DNA of 64,000 bases from Microbispora catharanthi. Lineage in GTDB: Bacteria; Actinomycetota; Actinomycetes; Streptosporangiales; Streptosporangiaceae. The stretch covers positions 1 to 64,000 of the forward strand of contig NZ_VDMA02000010.1 in NCBI RefSeq assembly GCF_006334915.2, read 5' to 3'. The first letter of the stretch is position 1; each line of letters opens with the position of its first letter. Below, one piece after another: positions 45,627 through 54,468 of this stretch. The notes beneath the pieces are model-generated. The model saw only the letters and a program-made list of their open reading frames with translations, searched no databases and was not told the origin of the DNA. Position numbers and translations under genes: made by a program.

Positions 45627-46166
45627 TCAAGATTCGAACACGGCCACGGCGGCGGTGGTCAGCGTCTCCTCGACCACCTCGGCGGGCACGTCCACGGTCT
45701 TCACCACACCGGACTGCACCGCGCCGAGGGCGGCCCAGGCGCGTACGCGCGTGCCGGGGGAGGGGTCGGGTCCGGCCAGGCGGATGAACAGTTCACGGCC
45801 GAACTCCCTGATCGCCTCGCCCGGAGATCCGGGAGGGGCGCTGTCGGCGCCGCCGATGTCCTCGGTGAGCAGCCGGATCACCGCGCGGTGCCGTACGGCG
45901 AAGGCGGTGAACGCGCGCAGGAACTCCCGGTGGCCGGAGAACTCGCTGCCGAGCAGCGTGAGCAGGTCGTCGGCGGCCGGAGCGATGATCTCGGCCGCAA
46001 GCCGGTCCTTGGGGTGGAAGTGGTAGGCGACCGCCGTCTTGGTCAGGCCGACCGCCGCCGCGATGTCGGCGAGCGACACGGCGGCGTATCCCCGCTCGGC
46101 GAACAGGTCGCGGGCCGCGGCCAGGATGCGGGACCGGGTCGCGTTGCCCTGGTCGAGTGTGGTCAT
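45627..46166 (-). CDS. TetR-family repressor of the MMPL exporter
   Basis: The 179-residue protein has a helix-turn-helix with VSLADIAAAVGLTKTAVAYHFHPKDRLAAEII and a short helical C-terminal domain. It diverges from an MMPL transporter across a 107-bp gap holding a perfect palindrome. Repression of both genes is likely. Confidence 0.9.
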   Translation of the reverse strand: MTTLDQGNATRSRILAAARDLFAERGYAAVSLADIAAAVGLTKTAVAYHFHPKDRLAAEIIAPAADDLLTLLGSEFSGHREFLRAFTAFAVRHRAVIRLLTEDIGGADSAPPGSPGEAIREFGRELFIRLAGPDPSPGTRVRAWAALGAVQSGVVKTVDVPAEVVEETLTTAAVAVFES

Positions 46167-46221
46167 CGTCTCATTTTCCGGCGCGACGCTCGCCGCCGAT
46201 CAAATCCTTTTACCATCGTTT

Positions 46222-46235
46222 TGTACGGCCGTACA
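46222..46235. promoter_or_regulatory. TetR operator TGTACGGCCGTACA
   Basis: A perfect 14-bp palindrome, 39 bp upstream of the MMPL start and 56 bp from the TetR start. Partial copies of the half-site (GGACGGCCGT) follow at 46237. Confidence 0.7.
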
Positions 46236-46273
46236 GGACGGCCGTGAGGACATGCTACCCGGGACGGACGGCG

Positions 46274-48523
46274 ATGAGCGGGCTTCTGGGGCGCCTCGGC
46301 GGATGGTGCGCACGCCACGGCTGGATCGTGCTGACCCTGTGGGTGCTGGCGGCGGGCCTGCTGACGGCGGGCACCCTGGTGTGGGGCCGGCCGGTGAACA
46401 ACAACGTGTCGATCCCCGGCACCGACGCGCAACGGGCGCACGAGCTCATGCGCGAGGGCTTCGGACCGGGGTACGACCCCGGCGGGACGGTGCAGCTCGT
46501 TCTCTACACCGCGAACGGCACGCTGATCGACAAGTCTCGCAAACAGGCCGTCGAGCGGTCGATGGACGCCCTGCGGCGTACGCCGCACGTCGCCGAGGTG
46601 GAGACGCCGTACCGGATGGGCGGCATGTCGTCCAGCCTGCGGATCGGGTTGATCACCGTACGGCTGAAGGGGCAGGACACCACCAAGCTCGCCCAGACCT
46701 CCGAGCAGCTCGTCGCCGCCGCCGCGCCGGCGGTGCGGGCGGGCATCGAGGTCGTCCCCTCCGACAGCTCCACGCCTGCGGACAAGCAGATCAAGACCGG
46801 TGCCAGCGAGATCGCCGGCGTCGTCTTCGCGCTGCTGGTGCTGCTGTTCGCCTTCGGGACGCTGGTCGCCGCGCTCGTTCCCATCTTCACCGCGCTGATC
46901 AGCATCGGCGTGGGGCTCGGCCTCATCGCGCTGCTCGGCCACGTCGTCGACGTGCCCTCGACCGCGTCGATCCTGGCCACGATGATCGGTCTCGGCGTCG
47001 GCATCGACTACGCGTTGTTCCTGCTGTCGCGGCACCGGACGCTGCTGGCCGAGGGCGTGCCGGTCCACGAGGCGGTCCGGCGTACGGCGGCCTCGTCCGG
47101 TGGAGCCGTGCTGTTCGCCGGCGGCACGGTCGTGATCGCACTGAGCGCGCTGATGCTCACCGGATTCCCGCTGCTGAGCACGCTCGGCTGGATCACCGGC
47201 GTCTCGGTCGTGTGCGCCGTGCTCACCTCGATCACGCTGGTGCCGGCGCTGCTCGGCCTCCTCGGGCACCGGATCAACGCGCTGCGGCTGCCGCTGGCCG
47301 GGCGCGCCGCCCGCCGCGACGGCCCGGCCACCGGCTGGGCGAAGCTGGGCGTCTGGGTGGCGCGCCGCCCCTGGCGGGTGCTCGCCGTCACCGTGGTCGT
47401 GCTGGCGGCGCTCGCCGCCCCGGCCGTCACGATCAAGCTCGGTCCGCTCGACAACGGGTACGGCGACAAGGGCACCCCGGCCCGGCGGTCGTACGAGCTG
47501 ATCGAGGCGGGCTTCGGCCCGGGGGCCAACGGCGGGCTCGTCGTCGTGGCCGAACTGGACCAGAAGATCGCCGATTCGACCCCGCCCGACCCGGTCGTGC
47601 AGGTGCTGCGGCAGCGGGTGGAGCACACCGAGGGTGTCGCCTTCGTCGCCCCGCCGAAGGTCAACGAGGACGGCCGCTCGGTGCTCATCCAGGCCGTCCC
47701 CGACTACGCGCCGAGCGACCCGCGGGCCCTCGACGTGGTGAAGCGGGTGCGGGCCATCGAGGTGCCCGGGGCGCACGTCCACGTCGGCGGCGAGGTCGCC
47801 GGACTGGCGGACGCGGGCGACCGCATCATGGGCAGGACGCCGCTGGTCGTCGGCATCGTCGTGCTGCTCAGCGCACTGCTCCTGCTGCTGGCCTTCCGCG
47901 CGCCCCTGGTCGCGATCAAGGCGGCGGTGATGAACCTCGTCTCGCTCGGCGCCGCCTTCGGCGCCCTTGCCGTGGTGTTCTCCCACGGCCTGGGCAGCCG
48001 CCTGGTCGGCATGGACCCCCCGCCCTCGGCTGACGGGTCCTACCTCGCCACGCTGTTCTTCTCGGTGCCCATCGACACGTACGTGCCGCTCATCCTGTTC
48101 GCCGTGCTGTTCGGCCTGTCGATGGACTACGAGGTCTTCCTGCTGACCTCCGTACGGCAGGCCTACTCGCGCAGCGGGGACAACCGGAGCGCGGTGGCCG
48201 AGGGACTGGGATCCACCGGCCGCGTCATCACCTCGGCCGCCCTGATCATGGTGGCGGTGTTCACCGCGTTCATCGCCTACCCCGACCCCCTGGTCAAGGT
48301 GTTCGGCGTCGGGCTGGCCGTGGCCATCGCCGTCGACGCGACCCTGATCAGGGGCTTCCTCGTGCCCGCCACGATGGTGCTGCTCGACCGGCTCAACTGG
48401 TGGATCCCGCGCTGGCTCGACAGGATCCTGCCGAACCTGTCGATCGAGGGCCACGAGGAGGACGGCGCGCCCGCCGAGACGGAGCCCGAACTGGTCGGCG
48501 CGGGCGGGCACGCCCGCGCCTGA
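46274..48523 (+). CDS. MMPL/RND-superfamily membrane exporter
   Basis: The 749-residue transporter has about 12 transmembrane helices in two repeats, each with an extracellular loop after helix 1. Proton-relay-type motifs are GLGVGIDYALFLLSRHR and FGLSMDYEVFLLTSVR. MMPL-family proteins export lipids or drugs; the group with TetR neighbours is often called a drug exporter. ATG 46274 is chosen (MSGLLGRLGG); the longer frame crosses the operator. Confidence 0.93.
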   Translation: MSGLLGRLGGWCARHGWIVLTLWVLAAGLLTAGTLVWGRPVNNNVSIPGTDAQRAHELMREGFGPGYDPGGTVQLVLYTANGTLIDKSRKQAVERSMDALRRTPHVAEVETPYRMGGMSSSLRIGLITVRLKGQDTTKLAQTSEQLVAAAAPAVRAGIEVVPSDSSTPADKQIKTGASEIAGVVFALLVLLFAFGTLVAALVPIFTALISIGVGLGLIALLGHVVDVPSTASILATMIGLGVGIDYALFLLSRHRTLLAEGVPVHEAVRRTAASSGGAVLFAGGTVVIALSALMLTGFPLLSTLGWITGVSVVCAVLTSITLVPALLGLLGHRINALRLPLAGRAARRDGPATGWAKLGVWVARRPWRVLAVTVVVLAALAAPAVTIKLGPLDNGYGDKGTPARRSYELIEAGFGPGANGGLVVVAELDQKIADSTPPDPVVQVLRQRVEHTEGVAFVAPPKVNEDGRSVLIQAVPDYAPSDPRALDVVKRVRAIEVPGAHVHVGGEVAGLADAGDRIMGRTPLVVGIVVLLSALLLLLAFRAPLVAIKAAVMNLVSLGAAFGALAVVFSHGLGSRLVGMDPPPSADGSYLATLFFSVPIDTYVPLILFAVLFGLSMDYEVFLLTSVRQAYSRSGDNRSAVAEGLGSTGRVITSAALIMVAVFTAFIAYPDPLVKVFGVGLAVAIAVDATLIRGFLVPATMVLLDRLNWWIPRWLDRILPNLSIEGHEEDGAPAETEPELVGAGGHARA

Positions 48524-48541
48524 CCTCGATCGGCTGAGGGA

Positions 48542-49885
48542 TCAGAAGTTCTTGCTGCGGACCGTCCAGGGGGCCCTGGCCGCCAGGCCCGAGGGCCCCA
48601 GGATGTACGCCCGCGCCGTGGCGTTGTCGTTGAGCGTCATGTCCAGGAACTGGACCACCGCGGTCATGCCTTCGCTCATCTGGGCGCCGGTGATGAACCC
48701 GACGTGACCGGCCTGCGGCTGCTCGGCCAGCACGGCCGGCACCTGGGCCAGGTCGTAGTTGGCCCGGGTGTTGTCGTAGGCGATGTCGGAGGACCCGCCG
48801 TCGAGGAACATCACCGGACTGTGCAGCTTGGAGAGCTCCGAGCGCGGGTATCCGAACGAACCGTCGGCGAAGAACCCGCTGTCCAGCGAGACGACGCTCT
48901 TGACCCGCCGGTCCTGGGCGGCGACCAGCGCTTCCAGCCCCCCGCAGGAGTGGCCGGCGGCGGCGACCCTGGACAGGTCGAGGCGCTGGTAGAGCGGTGA
49001 GCCGCTGCGGGCGTTCTCCCGCTCGGCCCAGCTGATCCCGTCGGTCAGCAGCGACGGAATCGGGGACCCGCTCTGCACGCCGTTCGACGAGCCGTCGACC
49101 GACGCGGTGTCCACCACGACGAACCCGCGGGCCGCGATGAACGTCAGCGCCTGGATCACCTCGCTCCCGTTGGTGTGCGCGCAGGCCCCGTTGCCGAAGA
49201 CCAGCACGGGCATGGCACGACCGACGGCCGAGGGGTTCGACGGCCGGAACACGGTGTAGCGGTTGGTGCCGTACGCGCCCTCCCGCGTGACCGGGAAGTT
49301 GTTGTCGATGGCAGGACGGCTCGGCGGCGTGGGACTGGCGCTCGGGGAGGCACTGGCACTCGGGGAGGCACTGGGGCTCGGCGAGGGCGTGGGCGTGGGC
49401 GTGGGGGAGGGAGACGGCGAGGGAGTGGGCGTCGGGGTGGGGGACGGCGAGGTGACGCCGCTGGTGCAGGTGACGCCGTTCAGGGCGAAGCCCGACGGCA
49501 CGGGGTTGGAGCCGTTCCAGCTCCCGTTGAACCCGAAGCCTGCGCTGCCGCCGGTGGGGATGCCGCCGTTGTAGGAGGCGTTGGTGACCGTGACCTGCGA
49601 GCCCGACTGGGCGAAGGAACCGTTCCACAGCTGGGTGACGGCCTGCCCGGCCGGGAACGACCAGGTCAGCCTCCAGCCGTTGATCGCGTCGCCGAGGTTG
49701 CGAACGCTGACGCTTGCGCCGAAGCCGCCGGGCCATTCGCTGGTCACCGTGTAGCTGACCTCGCATCCGGCCGTGGCCGCCGACGCGACATGGGCCGCGG
49801 TCACCGTGACGCCGGCCGTCAGCAGCACGGCGGCGGCGGACAGCCGCGACCGGCGGCGGAAAGAGCTGTCAAGTCGCACGGGCAT
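48542..49885 (-). CDS. Secreted CBM2-alpha/beta hydrolase fusion
   Basis: The 447-residue protein has a signal peptide (about residues 1-37), a CBM2 (about 39-142; CEVSYTVTSEWPGGF and QLWNGSFAQSG), and a long Pro/Ser/Thr repeat linker (about 146-190). The C-terminal alpha/beta hydrolase carries nucleophile GHSCGG, an acid in LDGGSSDIA and a histidine in QAGHVGF. This resembles polyester- or carbohydrate-esterase hydrolases fused to cellulose binding; the substrate is unknown. The hydrolase follows the CBM, the reverse of the LPMO here. A LacI-type palindrome lies just upstream. Confidence 0.87.
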   Translation of the reverse strand: MPVRLDSSFRRRSRLSAAAVLLTAGVTVTAAHVASAATAGCEVSYTVTSEWPGGFGASVSVRNLGDAINGWRLTWSFPAGQAVTQLWNGSFAQSGSQVTVTNASYNGGIPTGGSAGFGFNGSWNGSNPVPSGFALNGVTCTSGVTSPSPTPTPTPSPSPSPTPTPTPSPSPSASPSASASPSASPTPPSRPAIDNNFPVTREGAYGTNRYTVFRPSNPSAVGRAMPVLVFGNGACAHTNGSEVIQALTFIAARGFVVVDTASVDGSSNGVQSGSPIPSLLTDGISWAERENARSGSPLYQRLDLSRVAAAGHSCGGLEALVAAQDRRVKSVVSLDSGFFADGSFGYPRSELSKLHSPVMFLDGGSSDIAYDNTRANYDLAQVPAVLAEQPQAGHVGFITGAQMSEGMTAVVQFLDMTLNDNATARAYILGPSGLAARAPWTVRSKNF

Positions 49886-49903
49886 TCCCTCCGAGGCAAC
49901 GGG

Positions 49904-49917
49904 TGTTAGCGCTAACA
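49904..49917. promoter_or_regulatory. LacI-type operator TGTTAGCGCTAACA
   Basis: A perfect 14-bp palindrome, 18 bp upstream of the CBM2-hydrolase start. The central CG and AGCGCT core are typical of LacI-family sites. The rest of the gap to 50125 holds no gene I can support. Confidence 0.75.
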
Positions 49918-50125
49918 ACATCAGGACGCCGATGTCGACGGGTGGTGAGCTCCTGGAGTCGCGAGTCAACCGCGACACGAAAGGGCGAGTCAATGAACTT
50001 GATATCGCCGCTGTTCCCCTCGCGACGTGAATTCCCCGGTGAGCAGGCGATTCGGGGAAGCGTGGGAAAGGCCGGCCGTCAGGACGACGGTGAATATTTC
50101 ATTCCCCCTGCTCGTCGTCGCAGGG

Positions 50126-52330
50126 TCAGGAGATCACTGGAGGGGGCGGGCTGTCCTGCGGCTCGGGACTCTTCGGCTCGGGGTCGCGTGGTTCGGGGCT
50201 CTTCGTCTGGGGGTCGCGTGGTTCGGGGCTGCGGGACTCGGGCGGCTCGGGACTCGTCGCAGGGGAGGGATCCTTCTCCGGACCCGGACTCTCCTTCGTG
50301 GGCTCCGAGGGCGACTCCTGCGGCTTCGGGCACCGGGGACCGGTGACCCGCACCTCGGCCTGGCGCGGCCCGCCGGGATCGGCCGGCTCGGTCGTGACGC
50401 GCACCCCGAACACGGCCCTCTTCCCGCACTCCACGGTGCCGAGGCCGGCGGCCACCGTGAACGAGTAGGACGTGCGGCCGGAGAGCGTGCGGGTGTCGGA
50501 CGCCGCCACGCGGCCGTCGCGCGTGAAGATGCTGGAGACCCTGACCGGGCCCTTGCCCGAGGTCCGCACCGTCACGGCCGCCGTCCTGCCGTCCCAATCA
50601 TCGATCGCCACGCCCTCGACCGCGGGGGCCGGGCAGGGCGGCCCGGTCAGTTTCCGCGTGCGCGTACGGGTTCCTCCCTGCGCGGCGGGGACCGTGGACA
50701 CCTCGACCCGCCGGTAGACGGTGGTTCCGCAGGCCGGGGAGGGGAAGGGCTGCTGCAGGCCGATGTGATAGGACGTCGCGCCCCGCAGCCCGACCATCTG
50801 CGAGGGCGCGGCGGTGAGCGCGTCCGGCGACGGCCCGGAGGCGAAACGCGCGGTGAGCAGGACCCGGGCCGCGGTGCTCGCCCTTACGTCGACCGTGACC
50901 GCCTGACCGTCGAACGCCGCGATGCCGAGATCGGTCACCCGCGCCGGCGCCGGCGACGCGGTCGCCCCCATGTGGGAGGGGGTGGCGCTCCCCTGCGGCC
51001 CGGAAGGTCCCGGCGGCGCGGCCGGCCCGGTGGACACGGACGACACCGGTGTGCCGGACAGTTCGGGCGGCGTCGTCCCGGCGTTCTCGTCCGGCCCCGC
51101 ATCGGTGGGTCCTGAAGCGGCCTCCGAGGTCTCGTCCGGCGCCGTCTCGCCGGGTGCTGATTCGCCGGGTGCTGATTCGTCGGGCGCTGATTCGTCGGGC
51201 GCTGTCTCGCCGGGCGCGGCCGGCGGGACCGTCTCGGCCGAGTCCGGGGCCGGGGGAAGCGCCGCCGGGGCGCTGTGCGGTGGTGGGGTGAGCAGGGTGT
51301 CCTGCGCGACCGGGGTCTGCCGGTTGGCCGCGACCACCGCCGCGATCACGGCGGCCGACAGCACGGCGGCGCCGATGGCGAACCGGGGCGCGAAGCGCGA
51401 GAGCCGCTCGGACAGCACGGTCTGGGCGAGGGACGTGGACGCCTCGACCGGCTCGGCCGGAGCGGCCAGGGGAAACGTCAGCGCCAGCAGGGTCGCGAGT
51501 TCGGCCAGGTGCCGGCGGCCCCGCTGCTCCCAGTCGGACCCGTACGCGGCGGTCGCGGCGGTCTCCAGGTCGGCGATGAACGCCCGTGCCGTGGGCGGCC
51601 GGTCCGCCGGGTTCTTGGCCATGCCGCGCGTGACGAGGCCCCGCACCGAGCCCGGCACGTCCGCCGCGGGGATGGGAGCGCTGCGGTGCAGCATGCGCAG
51701 CGCCGTCAGATCGTCGGCCCGGTACGGCCGGCGCCCGGTGAGGCACTCGTAGAAGACGCAGGTGGCGGCGTAGACGTCGGCGGCCGGGCCGGCGGGCCCG
51801 CCATACCACTGCTCGGGGGCCATGTAGGGCGGCGTGCCCGCGGAGGTCTCCGGCGAGCCGCTCGGTGTCGCGATGCCGAAGTCCGACAGCTTGCTGTTGC
51901 CGTCGGCCTGGATCAGCACGTTCTCCGGTTTGTAGTCCCGGTGGACGATGCCCGCGGCGTGCGCGGCCGACAGGCCCGCCAGCGAGCCCTTCAGCACGAC
52001 CAGCGCCGCCTCCGGGCTGGTCGAGCCGTGCTCGGCGAGGATCCTGCGCAGCGAGACCCCGTCGACGAGTTCCATGACGATCGCCGCGCCGTCGCGCGCC
52101 TCGACGTACTCGTACAGGCGCACGATGTTCGGATCGTTCAGCTCCACCATGACCCGGGCCTCGTGCCGGAACCCGGCGAGGAAGCGCCGATCCCGCCGCA
52201 GTTCCTCGCGCAGGTACTTGATGGCGACGTAGGCGCCGGTGGTCACGTAGGTCGCCAGCACGACCCGCCCGGCGCCGCCCGCGCCGAGTTCGCGCACCTC
52301 CCGGTAGCCCGGTACCGACCAGGCGTTCAT
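50126..52330 (-). CDS. Transmembrane Ser/Thr protein kinase (Pkn type)
   Basis: The 734-residue protein has an N-terminal Hanks-type kinase: ELGAGGAGRVVLA (Gly loop), AIKYLREE (Lys), HRDYKPENVLI (catalytic loop; Tyr replaces the usual Leu), LSDFGIA and the APEQ motif. One transmembrane helix lies at about 316-336. The extracellular part has an (A)PDESAP/GETAP acidic repeat (about 365-395), two beta-domain-like regions and a C-terminal PEPRD/SPEP repeat tail. No PASTA domain is seen. It may sense wall or extracellular ligands. Terminal regions are unusually repetitive. Confidence 0.93.
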   Translation of the reverse strand: MNAWSVPGYREVRELGAGGAGRVVLATYVTTGAYVAIKYLREELRRDRRFLAGFRHEARVMVELNDPNIVRLYEYVEARDGAAIVMELVDGVSLRRILAEHGSTSPEAALVVLKGSLAGLSAAHAAGIVHRDYKPENVLIQADGNSKLSDFGIATPSGSPETSAGTPPYMAPEQWYGGPAGPAADVYAATCVFYECLTGRRPYRADDLTALRMLHRSAPIPAADVPGSVRGLVTRGMAKNPADRPPTARAFIADLETAATAAYGSDWEQRGRRHLAELATLLALTFPLAAPAEPVEASTSLAQTVLSERLSRFAPRFAIGAAVLSAAVIAAVVAANRQTPVAQDTLLTPPPHSAPAALPPAPDSAETVPPAAPGETAPDESAPDESAPGESAPGETAPDETSEAASGPTDAGPDENAGTTPPELSGTPVSSVSTGPAAPPGPSGPQGSATPSHMGATASPAPARVTDLGIAAFDGQAVTVDVRASTAARVLLTARFASGPSPDALTAAPSQMVGLRGATSYHIGLQQPFPSPACGTTVYRRVEVSTVPAAQGGTRTRTRKLTGPPCPAPAVEGVAIDDWDGRTAAVTVRTSGKGPVRVSSIFTRDGRVAASDTRTLSGRTSYSFTVAAGLGTVECGKRAVFGVRVTTEPADPGGPRQAEVRVTGPRCPKPQESPSEPTKESPGPEKDPSPATSPEPPESRSPEPRDPQTKSPEPRDPEPKSPEPQDSPPPPVIS

Positions 52331-52354
52331 GACGCCGCCCCCTCGGATTAGGTC

Positions 52355-52506
52355 GTCTCTGACAAATCAAGCCCTGCTGCGCGTGGCCCAGGCGGCGCCT
52401 CGCTGCGTTGTCGTCGTCGGCCGGAGGCTCCGCTCCGACCTCCTCCTCCGCCTTGCGATGCATCCACCTGGATCCCCGCTCGCGACAGGCAGCATTTGCC
52501 AGACAC
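52355..52506. mobile_element. Candidate MITE or insertion-sequence remnant, about 152 bp
   Basis: GTCTCTGACAAAT at 52355-52367 is mirrored by the complement of ATTTGCCAGACAC at 52494-52506, matching at 11 of 13 positions. The interior has no credible gene. It lies between two unrelated genes on the same strand. No clear target-site duplication was found, so the assignment is tentative. Confidence 0.4.
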
Positions 52507-52564
52507 TCCCTGGCCCTGACTCAAGGTCTCACCCGAAAGGGCGGTTGTCACCGGAGCAAAAAAG

Positions 52565-53848
52565 TCACCTTGCGGATGTAGTCCTGGCCTGCGCGGTCAC
52601 GTGCCGGGCCGCGCGTACGGCGAGGTCGCGGGCGCGGTCCACGTCCACCCCCACCAGTCGGCCCCCGCGCTTGACGATTCGCCCGCCGACCAGCACGGTG
52701 TCCACGGCGGCGGTGTCGGCCGCCGTGACGACCGCGGCGACCGGGTCGTGCACGGGCGCGAGGCCGGGGGCTCCGGCGTCCAGGATCACGATGTCGGCCT
52801 GCTTGCCGGGGCGCAGCGAGCCGATCCTGCGGTCCATCCCGATCGCGGCAGCGCCCTCGAGCGTCGCCATGCCGAGCACGTCGGACGCGGTGAGCTCCGG
52901 CGCCGCCTGTCCGGCGCGCCCGGCCGCGAACGCCGCACGCATCACGGAGAACATGTCGCCGGGGACGTCGGTGACCGTGTCCACGCCGAGTCCCGTCGTG
53001 ATCCCGGACGACCGCAGCCTGCCGGTCTCGGGGTGGCCGTGCCCCATCTGCGACTCCACCGCCGGGGCCACCGAGGCCGTGCCGCCGCTGCCGGCGACCA
53101 GCTTCAGCGACTCGTCCGGGATGCCGTTGCAGTGCACGAACAGCACGTCCGGGCCGAGCAGGCCGGCGTCGTGCAGCCGCTCGACCGGGCCCTCGCCGGT
53201 GGCGTGCAGGCTGAGGCGCAGGCCGAGGTCGCGGGCGAGCGCCCAGTCGGCCCGCGCCGCCTCGACCGAGCCGTAGACCGGGCCCCAGGCGGCGAAGGCG
53301 GGGGTGACCAGGCCGTCGTCGGACGGCAGGAGCACCGAGCGGACCCGCCGCAGCTCGTCCTCGGCACGGTCGGCGTCGCCCGTTCCCCGATGGGCGTACC
53401 CGAAGACCGCCCGTACGCCGGACTCGCGCAACGCCTCCACGGCCGCGTCGGTGTGGCCGGGGGTGAGCTGGATGTGCGACCAGTCGTACACGGTGGTGAC
53501 GCCGGCGTTGAGCGCCTCGATCGCGCCCCAGAGGTTGGCGGCGTACACGTCCTCCGCCCGGAACGCGGGGGTGAGGGTGCCGAGGACCAGGCCGAGGTAC
53601 GCGCCGAGCGTCGCGTCGGCCGCGATGCCGCGCAGCACGCTCTGCCAGACGTGGCGATGGGTGTCCACGAAGCCGGGCAGCACGATGCCGCCGGCGGCGT
53701 CGATGATCTCGGTGCCTTCCGCCGGGTCGTCCGGCCGCGGGCCGACCGACACGATGACGCCGTCCTCGACGACGACGGCCGCGTCCGGCACGACGTGGGG
53801 CCGCGGCTCGGTGTCCACGACGGTGCCGTTGACGATGATCGTTCTCAC
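52565..53848 (-). CDS. Amidohydrolase / chlorohydrolase-family deaminase
   Basis: The 427-residue enzyme has GFVDTHRHVWQS (HxH metal pair), LSLHATGEG (third His), FVHCNGIPDE, and GLGVDTVTD (metal Asp). GSLRPGKQADIVILD lies near the C-terminus. It belongs to the SsnA/AtzA/TrzN-like group, which deaminates or dechlorinates ring nitrogen compounds. The exact substrate is unknown. GTG 53848 has AGAGG 7 nt upstream. A MarR gene diverges from it, so substrate-induced expression is likely. Confidence 0.88.
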   Translation of the reverse strand: MRTIIVNGTVVDTEPRPHVVPDAAVVVEDGVIVSVGPRPDDPAEGTEIIDAAGGIVLPGFVDTHRHVWQSVLRGIAADATLGAYLGLVLGTLTPAFRAEDVYAANLWGAIEALNAGVTTVYDWSHIQLTPGHTDAAVEALRESGVRAVFGYAHRGTGDADRAEDELRRVRSVLLPSDDGLVTPAFAAWGPVYGSVEAARADWALARDLGLRLSLHATGEGPVERLHDAGLLGPDVLFVHCNGIPDESLKLVAGSGGTASVAPAVESQMGHGHPETGRLRSSGITTGLGVDTVTDVPGDMFSVMRAAFAAGRAGQAAPELTASDVLGMATLEGAAAIGMDRRIGSLRPGKQADIVILDAGAPGLAPVHDPVAAVVTAADTAAVDTVLVGGRIVKRGGRLVGVDVDRARDLAVRAARHVTAQARTTSAR

Positions 53849-53868
53849 AGACGAACCTCTTTTCCAAA

Positions 53869-53917
53869 TGCTTTCAAAAAAGCTTTCTGAAAAGCTATCA
53901 GGGCGAGGGACTAGGCT
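53869..53917. promoter_or_regulatory. MarR operator region and leaderless MarR -10 box
   Basis: AGCTTTCTGAAAAGCT (53881-53896) is an imperfect 16-bp palindrome, preceded by a partial copy, TGCTTTCAAAAA (53869-53880). TAGGCT (53912-53917) is followed by CAACCCC and ATG 53925. The AT-rich stretch stands out in this GC-rich window. Confidence 0.65.
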
Positions 53918-53924
53918 CAACCCC

Positions 53925-54431
53925 ATGCGACAGCGGGACCGGGTCGACGAGATGATCGAGGGATGGCGGGCCGAACTGCCGGAGGCGGCCACCGTCCAAC
54001 TGGAGATCGTCAAGCGCGTCAGCCGCCTCAAGGCCCGCATCGAGGAGGTCACACAGGCGGTGCTCGGCCGCTACGGCCTGACGTACGCGGAGTTCGACGT
54101 GCTCGCGACCCTCCGCAGGGCCGGTCGGCCGTACCGGCTCAAGCCGAGCAGGCTCGCCTCGCACCTCATGCTCACCACCGGGGGGACGAGCAACATCCTG
54201 CAGCGGCTGGTCGCCGCGGGGCTGGTCGAGCGGGAGCCCGATCCGGCGGACGGGCGCAGCTCGTGGGTCCGGCTCACGCCGCTCGGCGTCGAGAGGGCCG
54301 AGGAGCTGTCGCTGGCCACGACCGAGGCACACCGGGAACTGCTGGCGGACGTGCCCGAACCGGCCGTGCGCGCCCTGGCCGACCTGCTCAGGGACGTCCT
54401 GCTCGCACTGGGCGACCGCGCCCAGCCCTGA
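53925..54431 (+). CDS. MarR-family transcriptional regulator
   Basis: The 168-residue protein has the MarR winged helix: LTYAEFDVLATLRRAG, RLKPSRLASHLMLTTGGTSNILQRLVAAGLVEREPDPADGRSSWVRLT. It diverges from the amidohydrolase and probably represses it. Such regulators release DNA when they bind an aromatic or phenolic ligand. Translation is probably leaderless at ATG 53925. Confidence 0.92.
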   Translation: MRQRDRVDEMIEGWRAELPEAATVQLEIVKRVSRLKARIEEVTQAVLGRYGLTYAEFDVLATLRRAGRPYRLKPSRLASHLMLTTGGTSNILQRLVAAGLVEREPDPADGRSSWVRLTPLGVERAEELSLATTEAHRELLADVPEPAVRALADLLRDVLLALGDRAQP

Positions 54432-54456
54432 CCACCACGACGCTCCGGGCGGGGCC

Positions 54457-54462
54457 TAAGGT
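54457..54462 (+). promoter_or_regulatory. Putative -10 box of leaderless thuA-like mRNA
   Basis: TAAGGT is followed by GCTCTC and ATG 54469. No ribosome-binding site is seen. Confidence 0.5.
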
Positions 54463-54468
54463 GCTCTC

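Noticed and set aside
46163-48511. 782-codon minus-strand frame opposite the MMPL exporter
   Set aside because: A complementary shadow of the transporter with repeated Arg/Gln/His strings.
52348-52551. 67-codon minus-strand frame in the inverted-repeat element
   Set aside because: Gly/Arg/Ser-rich, no ribosome site, and covered by the candidate MITE.
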